Notes under the pieces: model-generated
The model's database searches: none
Seen by the model: the letters and a program-made list of their open reading frames with translations, nothing else
What the model was told of the DNA's origin: nothing
Position numbers and translations under genes: made by a program
Part shown: piece by piece, positions 43,320 through 55,221 of the stretch
Numbering within the stretch: the first letter of the stretch is position 1
Layout of the letters: each line of letters opens with the position of its first letter
From: Elymus sibiricus
Taxonomy: Eukaryota; Streptophyta; Magnoliopsida; Poales; Poaceae
Direction of reading: 5' to 3'
Assembly: GCA_039707655.1 (NCBI GenBank)
Contig: CM077676.1
Span: 457,240,379-457,304,378 of the forward strand
DNA: 64,000 bases

Positions 43320-43803
43320 GAGTCGATAAATCTATGTGCACAAAGTAGTTCAAGTCGAAAGAAATAATCCTTGATAGAATTAATTTACGAAGCAAACAAA
43401 AATAGGGTAAATAGCACCTGGATATATTGTACGGGTGGCTGTAGCAATTGAAGAGAAAAAATAATTCTGCATCTAGTACTGGAGTAGTACTAGCCGATTA
43501 GATAAGCTCCACGTGACGCACGTACTAGTTGGAGTACTAGTACTTGATGATCTGGATTGATGGAGTAGTAGCAGCGGCAACTCGGCAGAAAACTCCTGTC
43601 AACAGCGATGCGTGGCTGCAGCGGTGTCGTACCTCAGCTTGCAATGGAATCAATCCCCGATGGACAGATCGCACAAACGGCGGTGGCACGCACAGCAGAA
43701 ATCGATCTCCTGTGGGTATTGGCGGAACCTGCAATTCGACGGATCGCAAAAGGCCGGGCACGGACGCGCAAGCCTAATCTCCCTCGAGCTCGTATACCTT
43801 GAA

Positions 43804-43819
43804 CTCGGCTCTGATACCA
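43804..43819 (-). other. Primer binding site of Copia B
   Basis: On the minus strand TGGTATCAGAGCCGAG, the standard initiator-tRNA-Met site, lies two bases after the LTR end at 43822. Confidence 0.85.
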
Positions 43820-43821
43820 CT

Positions 43822-44096
43822 TGTTAGATAAAACGAGAATAAATGAGACACGAGTGACATAATTTTTTTTACGTGGAAACCGTTGCGGGAGCAAACCACG
43901 GACGCACGAAGGCGCAATCACTATGATGGTGGAGTATTACAAGCACGAGACGACAGTCCATCTTTAGGTGCGACTACATTGGGTATATATAAGGGCAATA
44001 CATAAGAGTCCTTGGAGGACAAGTAAACGAGTTGTACTCGTACGTGTCGACGTCTACACAATGCCCCACACCGTTTGTACTACGTCTAGTCCAACA
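43822..44096 (-). repeat. 5' LTR of Copia B, 275 bp
   Basis: On the minus strand it starts TGTTGGACTAGACGTAGTAC and ends TTTATCTAACA. The plus-strand boundary is followed by 'cggta', the expected copy of the target duplication; the partner is lost. Confidence 0.8.
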
Positions 44097-46310
44097 CGGT
44101 AGAATTTGGAGCACAATTTATCAAGGCCCACCAAGCCATCGCCCGGAGGGTAGCCGAAAATGTGAACCCCGACGTAAGAAAGACGGAAACCATCGAAGAC
44201 TTGGCGTATACTTCAAGGACAACTATTGTATCTGGCATGATTTTCCTAGTCGGTAACCAACCTTACGTGTAAACCTAGGTACCCCCGGCTTCTATATAAG
44301 CCAAGGGGTTTGGTCCGTAGAGGCACAATTACAAGCCTTAGGGTTAGAACACAATCGGACGATCTCGAGATAGATCATCCTGTACTCCATCACAGCAATA
44401 TAATCAAAGCAGGACGTAGGGTTTTACCTCTTCGAGTGGGCCCAAACCTGGGTAAACATCGTCTCCCATGTCTCCTGTTACCCATTGATTCTAGATCCAC
44501 AGCTCGGGACCCCCTACCCGAGATCCACCGGTTTTAGCACCGACATTGGTGGCCCATACAGAACCCGATGTGTGGTCGCCTCGGATCAATGGAAGCGTCG
44601 GTCAATGATCAAAACCTCAACGGCGAACTCCTTACGCCGAAATCTCCTATTGTCGGATCAGCTGAGGAGTCCAAATACCGTGGATCGCACCTCCTCTTTC
44701 AAGAGTCGAAGGGTAGTGAGCCTAAGCTTTCTCCTGAGCCTTACGTTGTTTCTCCTGACTTGGCCAAAGATCTCCGTATAGAGGAGAATCAAGGGCCGAA
44801 GTGCCAGTCGGCGGATGACCGCAAACCCGGCCAGTCACAAGTAGCCGGGGGCTCAGATCATAAAACCAAGTTTGTTGGCTCCACGTCAGCTCACCCTCCT
44901 TAGGATAAACACTCCGGAGCGTCAAGACCGCATCCGGCTGGGGTCAAAAAATTTATCCCACCCACCCCCCACATCGAGTACTACCCAAGTAACTCAGGGT
45001 CACCCGAAGTCTGGGACCTAATCTATGTAAAACAACAATCTGGCGAGACCGTCCGGCAATTCTGGACAAGATTCCTGTTCGTCAAGAACAAGATACCAGA
45101 TTGTTGTGATCTAGAAGTCTTAGCTGCCTTTCGGCACAACTGCCAAGACGAAGGCGTTTTAAACGCCCTCGCCCGACGACGAGTTCAAACCTTTTCTGAA
45201 CTATCGGACCTGGTGTCAAAATTTTGCGCCATAGAAGACGCTTGGTTGACTCAAAAAGGGCACATAGATTCGATCTGCGCCGAAGAAACTAAACGCGGTA
45301 GGAAGACGCGCTTGAAGGGTCACTCCCGTCGCCCCGCGTCAGATGAGCCTTCGCGAAAAAGAAAGAAGCCTATGAAAGGATCTACAACCGCCTTGACGGT
45401 CTGCTGGATAAGCCGTGCCCGATCCACTCTATCTTGCTAAATGCCAACCCAACTCATAACCTTCAAGCTTGCTGGGTGGTCAAACAGGTGGTTAAAGGCG
45501 ATGAAGCCCTCCTCGGAAGCATGAGTATACATAAACGTCCAGCAGCATCTTCCGATGAAGGCGAGATCTTAATGATCTACGAAACTTATACTTCAAGGAA
45601 TCAACGAAAAAAAGCCCTTAGAGAGCTAAGCCAGGTTCAGCACGTGAGTACTTCAGATGCATGGTTGGACACGCCGATCACTTTTGGGCAGCAGGGCCAG
45701 CCGCAGTCCGGGCAAAACCGATGCTCGGCAGCCTTGGTCCTTGACCCCATAGTAGACGGATGTAAGCTTCGAAAAGTATTGATGGACGGAGGCAGCAACT
45801 TAAACCTCATCTATGAGGATGATATCTCCTTTTTATTGATCCGGTATTGTTACAAGAAAGGGTATCCCACACCTATTTCCCCAGAGGCGACCCTGGGTAT
45901 CGAGCCCACGAGAGGAAGACTACCTTGAAGCAATGGTCTCTAGCAAGCTTTTCCCAAAGTGTCAAATCCAGCTTTTGACCGGATAAGCAAGCAAATTGTG
46001 ATTCAAACACTTATAATAAAAAGAAGGTACGAGGATGAGGTCTTAATGCTTACAACCATGTATTGGTGTTGGGATAAAAAATGATATTAGTTTGTGCTTG
46101 AGAAGTCACCCATCAAGAGGTGCTTGCTTCGTATCGGAGTGGGGGATGTGTCCAAAGAACATCTTGACCGGCACGAGTTCTGCGTCAAGAATCAGTTGTC
46201 CTACCGAAGGCCCTATCCGTCTCGCGGGGTTGCCCCGATAATTAAGATAATAATATCAGATAAAAGCATTGGGTGTTTAATGACTACACCTCATGAATCC
46301 CCAAGGATAT
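44097..46310 (+). mobile_element. Gypsy C, partial: LTR remnant, gag, protease
   Basis: A plus-strand Gypsy element beginning inside its 5' LTR, because Copia B inserted there. The LTR remnant has a TATA box (TATATAAG, 44293-44300) and ends ...TTAGCACCGACA at 44545, followed by TTGGTGGCCC. Gag and protease follow, then about 350 bases of broken sequence up to the next element. RT, integrase and 3' LTR are absent. Confidence 0.65.
44568..45928 (+). pseudogene. Gypsy C gag-protease fragment
   Basis: Frames must be joined. 44568-44903 holds an N-terminal polar region (VNDQNLNGELLTPKSP). After a stop comes the gag core (YVKQQSGETVRQFWTRFLFV, PDCCDLEVLAAFRHNCQDEG, LSDLVSKFCAIEDAW), ending in a basic RKRKK segment. 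Then 45434-45928 has NPTHNLQACWVVKQV, SDAWLDTPITFG and the protease start ALVLDPIVDGCKLRKVLMDGGSNLNLIYED, with DGGS at the active site. It stops before RT. The gag core would build the particle shell. At least two frame changes and a stop make it dead. Confidence 0.7.
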
Positions 46311-46316
46311 GATCCA

Positions 46317-47178
46317 TGTTACCGTACTAAACCTTACTGTCACCGGTGTTCGGTATAACACTTCACGGTCCCCTTGCTCCTAGCCTCACCGGTGCTCAAC
46401 CTCCATGATCCTAGGTACCTACAGGGATGAAGATCGCGGACAAGACAAGAGACACTTCACGAAACAATTTCATTTCGCACATACGAGACATTATGTCAAA
46501 GGCTTCCATTGATCCCTTCACCAAATACCTGGGCTTGCAAGGCTCATGCCTCACCCCATACCTTACCGAACTACTCACACATTGAGATCAGATCACGAGA
46601 AGAAAACATTGAAGAACACATCTTGGGATTGATTGATTGCAATATGTCTTACAATGGATGCCTTGTGCGATACATGATTACAAGTATGAAGTAGATGAGA
46701 GAGCACTATGGTGGTGGAGATGGCTATGGAGATGAAAATGGCGGCGGCTAGGGTTTGTGGATGAAGATGATGATGAAGAGGTTCTGGTTGTGCTCGACGC
46801 TGTTCTCATGCTGTTCTGTTGACATTTTGATGGGGTCCCCTTTATAAAAGTTGTTCAGGTGGATGACCTGCCTCGGTTTCCATGCAAAACAACCGCTCAT
46901 GCGAGCGCATGCGGTCGCATGGAACGCCGTCTTTGATTCTGGTTGCCTTCTGGCGCCTCCTGGTGACTTATTTCTTCTCCATTTTCCTTCCTTTCCTTTC
47001 TCCCATGTGATTTCTTCCCTTTTTAGTCCATTTCCTGTGGAAAAATATCAAAGAGAGGATTTGTGGAATCCTTTGCATTCATTAGTCATAAGTGGCAATA
47101 TCGGAGTGAATATCTCTCTTTTAATGAAATATCTTAGTTTAAACAAGGTTGAAATGAGTGTAAATATATCACTCATCA
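46317..47178 (-). repeat. 3' LTR of Gypsy D (left end approximate)
   Basis: On the minus strand it begins TGATGAGTGATATATTTACAC at 47178, just after a PPT-like 'aagcttgagggagt' (47179-47192). A TATA box (TTTATAAAG) lies near 46850. U3 carries one unit of the 'aaacaaccgctcatgcgag' motif (46886-46930) that is arrayed at 54530-54940. The CA end on the left is not certain. Confidence 0.5.
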
Positions 47179-48737
47179 ACTCCCTCAAGCTTAAACTTGA
47201 TCGTCCTCCAGCAACATAGAGAGAAAACTAAAGCATAAGGAACTCAGTTGTTTAAACCGAAATAACGAGAAGGTTTTGGTTCACTTATGATCGGTATGAC
47301 TAGATAGCCCTCCGCTTCTTGACCTGAAAACTTATCATAGATATAGCGGTGGCATGGTTATAGTGCAAGTGTTAGTGAAAGGAAAGATAATCAACAAAAA
47401 ATTTCTGATCTACTAGATAAAACAACTTTGCAACACTTCATTTCGTTTAATCTAGACAACATTTGCTTGCCGGGAATGCACGGAAGAGTTTCTTTAGATA
47501 GAGCCATGAAAACATAAGTTAGGGAGTAGAAAGCATGTAGTAAAATATGATGCTCAAGTGCTCATGAGCACACCCACAATTGTGTCCTCCTCTAGGCTCT
47601 TAAACACTTTGTTTTAATCATTGTTTGCTGGAACTTTGATTATCACGTGAAGGAGATTATGCCAGTTAAGTGATCATGCATAGGTTTTCGCTGTGGCTTG
47701 ATGTTTGGGAACTATGGACCTTTAGTAATAATGTCTCTTTCAAGCTCTTTTGATCAGTCCCCTTTATTTACCACATACACACCCACTCAAGAGAAAGTCG
47801 AATAATATTCGTTTGTAGTGTTGCCACTACACACGGTAACAAACTCATAGCCGAAATCCGAGCTGTCTCTCTTGGTGGATCGTTCATTGGCCAGCGGAGT
47901 CCTCAGCATAACATCAAGAAGGGTGACGAAGCCACATTTACACACGTAAACGCGTATATAGTAGCAAAGGCCATGGCACCAGCCGGAGGCTGTAACACCA
48001 TGTTGAGATATACAACACAGATTTTTGGCATAATCTCACCCACCTTTCAACTAAGTTCCTCTAGACAATTTAATCCACAAGTGCTATCAAGTCTATTAAA
48101 ATTAACAACATGGGGTTGAGCATGTTAAACATCACTTCCATTACAATTTCTCAACTCCCAAGTCTTGAGAGACTTTCTCTTGTGCAAAGTTATACTTGGT
48201 TAATAACATTTCATTCAAAAACTGTCCCACGACAAGTCTTATTGTCTAAACGAAAGAAAACAAAGGCTACAAAATTAGTTCAGCTACTAGAGCAAAACCT
48301 TTGTATCAACTATCAAGACTTACTCCCATCTACACATATCACACATACAACTACTACATCTACTCTAAGTATTCAAGTGCAAAAGCCGGGGGTCGTAGGT
48401 CATACCTTCACGGTTGTGAATTTACACACTTCTCTTCCTTACTCTTGCATTCCTCGTTGTCCTGGCATAGATCCACTCCTCCGAAAACAAAATGCAAACA
48501 AACTCCAAGGGGCTAAATAAAGAACAAGAGCAAAGTTCTTATTCTATTTTTTTTGGGTTTTTGAAAACTAACTTGCAACCGAAAAATCGCAAAGGCAAAA
48601 ATAAAAAGCAAAAGCAAATAAAAAGCAAAGTGTTGTAACAAACCAACTCGAGTGTTTTGAAGCTCCTCAAGCTTAAGTACAACCTCATTACAACTTATTC
48701 AAATACCGCCACATCTTGAAGTAGAAGTGGTGATAAC
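47179..48737. other. Gypsy D internal spacer, non-coding
   Basis: AT-rich sequence between the PPT and the solo LTR. A 136-aa open frame at 48110-48520 on the plus strand has no recognisable domain and runs against the element's direction. It continues after 52931. Confidence 0.4.
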
Positions 48738-51700
48738 TGTAACACGCCTGTGTAAATGAGCTACAGTGATCATCATATTTATGCTAAGACGCCTTGATTT
48801 GCAATGCTGGATCACATTGGATTCATATCTCATTTCAAATTCCACCACTGAATTAAAATTCAAATTATAAGTGAAATTTGAAGTTGCACAAAAGTTGCTG
48901 AAAAATAGTTCATCATTTAGCAAATATTCCATAACAAATATTGTTCAGGAAAACAACATCATCTATTTGCTAAAATGAGCTTTAGCAATTTAAATAGTGC
49001 CAAAAGAAGCATTTTAAATGCCATTTCATGTGTGAAAAATTCAAATGGATTCATCTTGCCTCCAAACCTTTTGTGGCAGTGCCAAATATTGCAATGTAAT
49101 TATGTGGCCAAGACCCATATTTTACAAAAGTCATTTTGGCAGCTCAATTTATTGCAAAACCCTCTCTGTAAAAGAAAAACAGAAAAGAGAAATAAGAAAA
49201 AGGGGAGAAGACCTACTATGCGCTAAGCCCAGGGCTACAGGGACCGGCCCAGCCCACCTAGACCGTCTCCCACCTGCTCCCCCCTTCATGTCGGCGCAGC
49301 CATGGCCGAGCGCGCGCTGCTCCGGCCACAGCTCGCCACGGCGACGGGGCAGGTAGCCGGAGGAGATAAGGACGAGCGCCTCGAGCCCCCCGACGAACCC
49401 CGCCCTCTTTTACCCCCTCTGCCTCGCTCGTTCCCCTTCTTCCCCCTCACCCGAGCGACGCCATGGCCGACCCGTCATAGACCACGCGGCCACCGAGCTT
49501 CCCGCACCTCCTCTCCGTGTCCACCGGCCTCCCCGTCGTCGACCACGTCCTCTTCAAGGATCAGACCGAGCCGGGCGGCTCCACTTCGAGCGGATAGAGC
49601 TTACCTCCCTGCCTCGGTCGCCAGCACTGCTCCGACAGATTCGCATCCACCGCTGCTACTAAGCTATCAACAGGACCCTGTGCGCCCTCTAGGTGAGCTC
49701 CTCGTTGGCTCTCCTGCCGGCCCGCTCGATCCGATGCCTCTGCTTGGCTCCGCCATGGCCGCTGCTCTATTTGCCGTAGCCGAGCTCGTCGTTGTAGCGT
49801 TAGTCCTTCTCGCGATGAACCAACCGCTCCGGCGTGCTTTCGGATCGCCTAGGGAACGCGTAGACGCGTTAGTTGAGCAAAACTGAGGCCCTACAGCTGC
49901 TTCTCCTCGAGCCCGACTCCGGCCACCGCCATGGCTCATCGCCGATGCCACTGCCGGTCACCCCAGCGCCAACGGCCAACACCATTGGATGCGCGCGAGC
50001 CTCAGGAGGCCGTAGGAGCAAACCATGTCCGAAATGGACCCCCGTAGCCTTTTTTCCGACGACCCACGTGGGCATCGCCGTGTTCTGGCGCCACCGCCGG
50101 TGCGCCACCGTATTTGAACTCCGGCGGGACCCATCGGCTAGTTAGTTAGCACTAACCCGACGCCTAACCCCACTGACTGTTGGGCCTGGGTACTGTAGCG
50201 TTTAGGATTAGTGCTAATTAACTGCTAACTAGTTGTTCCACTGACAGCCTGGGCCCAGGCTCTAATTAAACCTAATCAGATTAATTTAAACTCTGTCAAA
50301 ATATCAGAGGCTGACATGTGGGTCCTTTGACCCTGTTGACTAGTCAATAGGTCAGCGGTTGACTGCTGAGTCAGCTTTGACTGGCCCCACCAGTCAGCCT
50401 CTGCTGACTGGACAGTTGACCCAGTCAACTGGGGCCCAATGTCAGTCTCAGGTGCACTGCTGGGTGCACTGGACCGGGTGCACCTAGCATTTTTATGTGC
50501 ATTTTCAAATTTGTTTTAATTTCCAGGAATTTCAGAAAATGATTTAAAACTTTGAAAAATCATAGAAAACAATCCGTAACTCGGATGAAAAAGTTTTCTA
50601 CATGAAAGTTGATCAGAAAAGTGAGACGAATCCGATTATGCCCTCCATGTAGCTGTCACATGCCCACAACACTGTAAACATGGAACCTTCCCCTCCGGTT
50701 CATCTGTCTGACAGATGCCTAAAGCCGGGAAAATATTCACAGATATTATCCCGCTCCGTCTATAACATGTAGCACTGCGATAGGTCACCTTCAGCACTGC
50801 ATATTGCCATGTCATGCATCTGTGTTGCAATTGTTTGCTTTTTATTTAATGTTTCTTCCCCCTCTTCTCTCCGATAGACCCCGAGACCGACGCTGACGCC
50901 GCTGGTTACGACTACGCTCCTGACGTCCACCCTTTTTCAGCAGAGCTTCCAGGCAAGCAAAACCCCCTTGATCATTCCTATATCGCCCATTCTTTCTCTC
51001 TCGTGCTTGCATTAGATTTTGCTACTGTGTTTGATAGCTCCTATTCTGATGCATAGCCTGTTTTTGTAACTGTTGTTGATACCTTACCTGCTATCCTATA
51101 TTGCTTAGTATAGCTGGTTAGTGATCCATCAGTGGCCCCACACCCTTGTCCATGTTGCCCTGCTTTGCTACCGGATGACTCGATCAGTGTGATCGACGTG
51201 CAGAGACCGACACAGCACCGCACACCCCCTTAGTTGTACAACTCTGTAGACCTACTATCGAGTGCCGAGGGTGATACCTCCTACCTCACTCCTGATGATA
51301 TCTCTGTAGCATGGTTAATCGGTTGTGGGTTACGGAGGGTGATTCCTCGTTCACCACCTCCGATGATGCCTCTGTCGTGCAGCCCCTCAAGTGTGAACCC
51401 ATCGAGGGTGATTCCTCCAAGTCCACCTTGACGGTTACATCGAGCAGGAATCCAACGAGGGTGATTCCTCGGATTCCCCTCGATGTTATGGACAAATGGT
51501 TACCCTACTTTTACTTCAGTCCCCTGTTGAAGTCGGGTCAACCCCGAGAGGTACCCGCGAGAGATGTGAAGTCGGGTTGACCGTGAGGGTACCCGTGAGA
51601 TAATTACGTGGCACGGCTGGGCAGGCAGACCGCCCCAGGAGAGGGTTGGACCTGGCCCTTGCCGTAAGTCCATGAGACGGGGTGACGGGACCACAGATCG

Positions 51701-52925
51701 TGGATCGCTGATCATTTCCGCGAGCTCCCAATACACTAACGGTTTGGATATGTGATCTGAGTAGGCCTATGGCCTTTTCGCACTAACCACCACGCGGGTT
51801 AGCACTCGACGTCGTATGTTTCTCCCGAAAGCTCTGTCAGACGTCTAGTTCAGCATTATGGCCGGGCCGGATCGGCGCCATCCAGGACAGAGGTGGTGCC
51901 TGGATCCACCCTGCACACAATGACCCGGAGTGCAAAGGGCGATGGGCCCAAGACCCCTGAGCACTTAGGATGTAGACCAGCGGGGACCTCTCTGCGGAGC
52001 CTAGGTAGGAGTACGTCGTGTCGATCAGCTAAGGCCGGGCATGACCAGGAAAAGTGTGTCTGGCCAGAGTTAATCGAGCATGTTGGGTAAGCTAGTGCAC
52101 CCCTGCAGGGAAGTTATCTATTCAAATAGCCGTGTCCATGGTAATAGGACGCTCAGTGTAGTATCCCGATCTACTACAACTAGAACTGGATACCTGTGAT
52201 ATTTAATTAATATGTTAGCTCCGGGATCGCTTTCTCGCAGGGAGTCGAGGAAGGATCTCTGGGCATTGCTACTATTACTTGTTACTATTACTTTTATATG
52301 CTAATCTGCACTCTTCTAATGCTGCAAGACGCTGCAAGATGGTAGTCTTCGATAGGCTAGGCCTTTCTCTCTATTCTGGCATTTCTGCAGTCTAGTCCAC
52401 AGATACAGCCCCTTCATTTGATACCGATGCATAAATAGAATAGTTCTGATGTAAGTCTTGCAAGTACTTCGGATGAGTACTCACGGTTGCTTTGCTACCT
52501 CTTTTTCCCCATACCCGTTTGCTGCGATCAGATGACGAAGTTCCGGAGACAACTGATCCCGCCGACGACTACCACTACCCTGACGGAGCCTACTTCTACT
52601 TGGAGACCGACGGCCAGGAGTAGATAGGTGGCTCCCCAGGTAGGAGGCCTGCGCTTTTTCGATCTAACTGTCGTTGTTTTGCTCAGCCTTCTTAAGGCGA
52701 ACTTGTCTAACTATGTCTGTACTCAGATACTGATGCTTTCGCTGACTCTTGTGTGTAATCGAGCTTATGTATTCAAGCCCTCGAGGCCCCTGGTTTGTAA
52801 TATAAAGCTTATATTGTTTTAATTTGTGTCTAGAGTTGTGTTGTGATATCTTCCCGTGAGTCCTTAGGCTTGATCGTGTGCATTTGCGTGTATGATTAGT
52901 GCACGATTGAGTCGGGGGCGTCACA
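48738..52925 (-). mobile_element. Sukkula-like solo LTR, 4188 bp, TSD ATAAC
   Basis: On the minus strand it starts TGTGACGCCCCCGACTCAAT and ends ...CACAGGCGTGTTACA, so TG...CA. It is flanked by ATAAC at 48733-48737 and 52926-52930. The minus-strand beginning ('caatcgtgcactaatcatac', 'gccaggggcctcgagggct'-like) matches my memory of Sukkula, a large LARD-type Gypsy derivative. No internal domain or second LTR is present, so unequal recombination between two LTRs is the likely origin. ORFs inside (for example 49302-49886 plus, 194 aa) are GC-rich accidents. Confidence 0.85.
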
Positions 52926-52995
52926 ATAACCTCCACCAAGCTTAGGCTCTTGCAAGCCCAAACCGGCGAGATCATTATGGCGGTTGGTCAGGAGC

Positions 52996-54171
52996 TCACT
53001 CCTGCCTCCAGTTGAAGAAGTCCATGTTCATGTTGGTGGCCGTGCCTCTCAGGGACGATGCGAGGTTGCTCATATCATGGATAGAGCCCTAAAGGTTGTT
53101 GAGGTCCGCGTAGGTGGTGTAATCTTGCTGGGGCTGCTCCTCCTCTTCGTCGGTGGCAAGTTCTTCTTCATCTACTTGTTCAGGTTCTGGCCCTTCTTGG
53201 TCAAAAGCTGCATCTCCTTCCTGTGCAACATAATGCAATTATCCTTTATCAATGGAGAAACAGTTAGGCATAGGTGTGGGTAACAAGTACGCCACTCCAG
53301 GAATTTTGATACAATGACGGCCATTATGAACTACTACCATACCAGCGCTTGTAAGAACACGAATGTTAACAAGGGTGTTACCAATAATGGGACGGAGATG
53401 ATTGTAGTTGAGGCCAAGGAGGTTGGCCAACATGGTGATCACTCCTCCACACACGATATCTCCTTGTGCATGATTTGCTTGATGCGCGAGGTGTAGCAAA
53501 AGTACTGCCCCTAGGTTAGGCGAATAACCGACGTCCATGTTTGCTGCTTTCCCGAGAACTAGCATGTTCTCATCATTCACCTTAGAAACTTCTCCTCGTT
53601 CCTGCAACAAGTAAGTGATAACATAGTAGAAATAACATATAGCAGGACTTTTAATGCAACTGGCTTTTTGCTTAGAGCCATGGTGACTCATCCGGTAAAA
53701 GGATTCCCTTGGGTGCGGGTTAGTGAAATCATAAACATATCTAATATCATCATCATTGTTGGGGAAGCCAAAGTAGTTACACCACTAAACAAAAGTGACG
53801 TTAAAGTCTTGATCAAGGAGGCGGAAAGTGATCCTCTCCTCCTCATATGCATTTGGCATTAAGCCAACATTGTGCGAGAGAGTACTAAGAAACTCAAGCA
53901 TCAATCGTTCATAAGTCTCACATCCCTGATAAACAAAATGATGTAACCCGGCATTATGACAAAGCAAATTAAAATCATGAGTGATACCTGGCTTGGCGAG
54001 AGTATTCGCACAAGCCCTTTTGGTTGCTTTGATCTTCCTTGTAGTGAGCTTCTGAAACTTCTGCCTTGCTCCACGGTCGGTGAAGACGATCCCCTGAGTG
54101 AAAACTTGTTGCGGCTGTGCGGTGGATGAACTCGAACCACCGCGTACGCGAGAAGACCTCCGTGTAAACAT
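52996..54171 (-). pseudogene. Athila-type ORF (ORF1/env-position protein), interrupted
   Basis: It starts MFTRRSSRVRGGSSSSTAQP at 54171, immediately after a splice-acceptor-like TTTTATAG. It continues with FTDRGARQKFQKLTTRKIKA, LLCHNAGLHHFVYQGCETYE and RLLDQDFNVTFV. A TAG follows at about 53782, then WCNYFGFPNNDDDIRYVYDF, the segment MSHHGSKQKASCIKSPAICY, and HLAHQANHAQGDIVCGGVIT. A stop at 53239 may lie in a short intron (acceptor 'ttgcacag' near 53222), after which an acidic tail (EQVDEEELATDEEEEQPQQD) runs to 52996. It resembles the plant 'ATHILA ORF-1' family from memory. The function is unknown; it is commonly called putative capsid- or env-position protein. One or more stops break it. 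Confidence 0.5.
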
Positions 54172-54329
54172 CTATAAAACAGTTTTTAAGTCCAATACAA
54201 TGAAACAATAATGATCCTATGGTACTCACAACATCATACTCCTCTAAAAACATCAACAAATCCATGCCAAACTCAAGTTTGAATCAAAAATATGCATATC
54301 CTAAACATGCCAATGCTAGGCATGTAGAA

Positions 54330-54455
54330 CGTGGATTCGCGAAAAATAAATTGGGGATCGGAGGAGAAACGTACTGTAGATCGATCACACGGAAGGATTC
54401 GAACTGAAAACGAACGAGTAGAGAGATCAGGCGAAATTCTGCTAGGGTTTGGAGA
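54330..54455 (-). promoter_or_regulatory. Gene-like leader ahead of the Athila-type ORF
   Basis: The minus strand reads CCAAACCCTAGCAGAATTTC (around 54450-54431), a wording typical of plant 5' UTRs, followed by 'gatctctctactcgttcg' and a donor-like CA|GTACGT near 54373. The matching acceptor TTTTATAG sits at 54172, directly before the ATG. Together these suggest a spliced leader of about 200-base intron. Transcription was not tested. Confidence 0.35.
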
Positions 54456-54529
54456 GGTTTGGAGGAAGAAGAAGAAGAAAAGAGAGAGATGGGGGCGAAA
54501 TACCTCCTTCCTCAGGCTTATTGGATCCA

Positions 54530-54940
54530 CCAGCATGCAAAACGACCGCTCATATGGGCGCGAGCGCCTGTGTGGAGCGCTGTCTTCAACCCGGTTTAAC
54601 TCACCTTTGCCTGCGTGTAGATGAAACGACCGCTGAAACAGATGCCTACGTTCGTTGTGAACGCCGTCGTTCATTCTGTTCTTTTTGTGCTTCTGGTCGA
54701 AGATGTCAAACGATCGCTCGAACGGCGCATGCGCCCGTTTGGAACGCCGTCAAACGCTCTGGAATTTTCTTCGTTTTCTGTAAAAGAGTCAAACGACCGC
54801 TCGAGGGCGCTCATGCCTGTTTGAAACACTGTCTTTTCTCCTGCTGCCTCTGGTTGTTTTGCGCTGGAACCTCCGGCAGGTCATGCGGCCACTCATACGA
54901 CCGCTGGCGGTCGTTTTGAACGCCGTCTTTTGATCTATTT
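54530..54940 (-). repeat. Array of imperfect palindromic units (aacgaccgct...aacgccgtc)
   Basis: At least four units carry 'aacgaccgctc', a variable palindromic core such as 'gggcgcgagcgcc' or 'gcgcatgcgc', then 'tgtttggaacgccgtc'. Starts are near 54540, 54623, 54715, 54795 and 54890. One unit also occurs in the Gypsy D LTR (46886-46930). The array lies upstream of the gene-like leader. Confidence 0.6.
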
Positions 54941-55162
54941 CGTTCGAAACTTTTCTTTTTCTTTGCTCTCCTGCTGGGTTAGTTCCAAGACAATACAAAG
55001 ACATATTTCGAGGCATTCAAACATCAATCTAGCTTATAAATCATCTTGCACAAGGCTAGGCCTTCATTAGAACAACTCTTCCAAACTCACTTGTTCATAT
55101 GGAACTTCAATCACTCTTTTATTAAAAACAAAAAATAAAAACTTACTTGTCTACTTTATTCG

Positions 55163-55180
55163 CGTGGGTTGCCTCCCACG
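55163..55180 (-). other. Stem-loop after the Gypsy D gag-protease stop
   Basis: On the minus strand AAGCGCTT is followed by CGTGGG-AGGCAA-CCCACG: a perfect 6-bp stem starting about 42 bases after the stop codon at 55222. Compared with 38194-38211 two of the six pairs differ and both are compensated, while the loop is AGRCAA in both. Confidence 0.6.
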
Positions 55181-55221
55181 AAGCGCTTGTTTTCGGTCGG
55201 ATACCTCAACCGTAGTGGTGA

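Larger units (their letters stand above)
41827..44096 (-). mobile_element. Truncated Copia B (short-LTR type)
   Basis: A minus-strand Copia with a 275-bp 5' LTR, a PBS, a leader (about 480 bp) and gag through the start of integrase. It is cut at 41827-41831 by the insertion of Gypsy A, and its right-hand end (44096) lies in Gypsy C. The RT and 3' LTR are missing from the window. It is unrelated in sequence to the Angela-like copies. Confidence 0.8.

Noticed and set aside
45928..46310. Continuation of Gypsy C into RT
   Set aside because: Some RT-like wording (EHLDRHEFCVKNQLSYRRPYP) but no catalytic motif and several stops; not enough to call a domain.
49302..49886. 194-aa plus-strand ORF as a gene
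   Set aside because: Lies within the solo LTR, GC-rich, opposite to the LTR direction, no domain.
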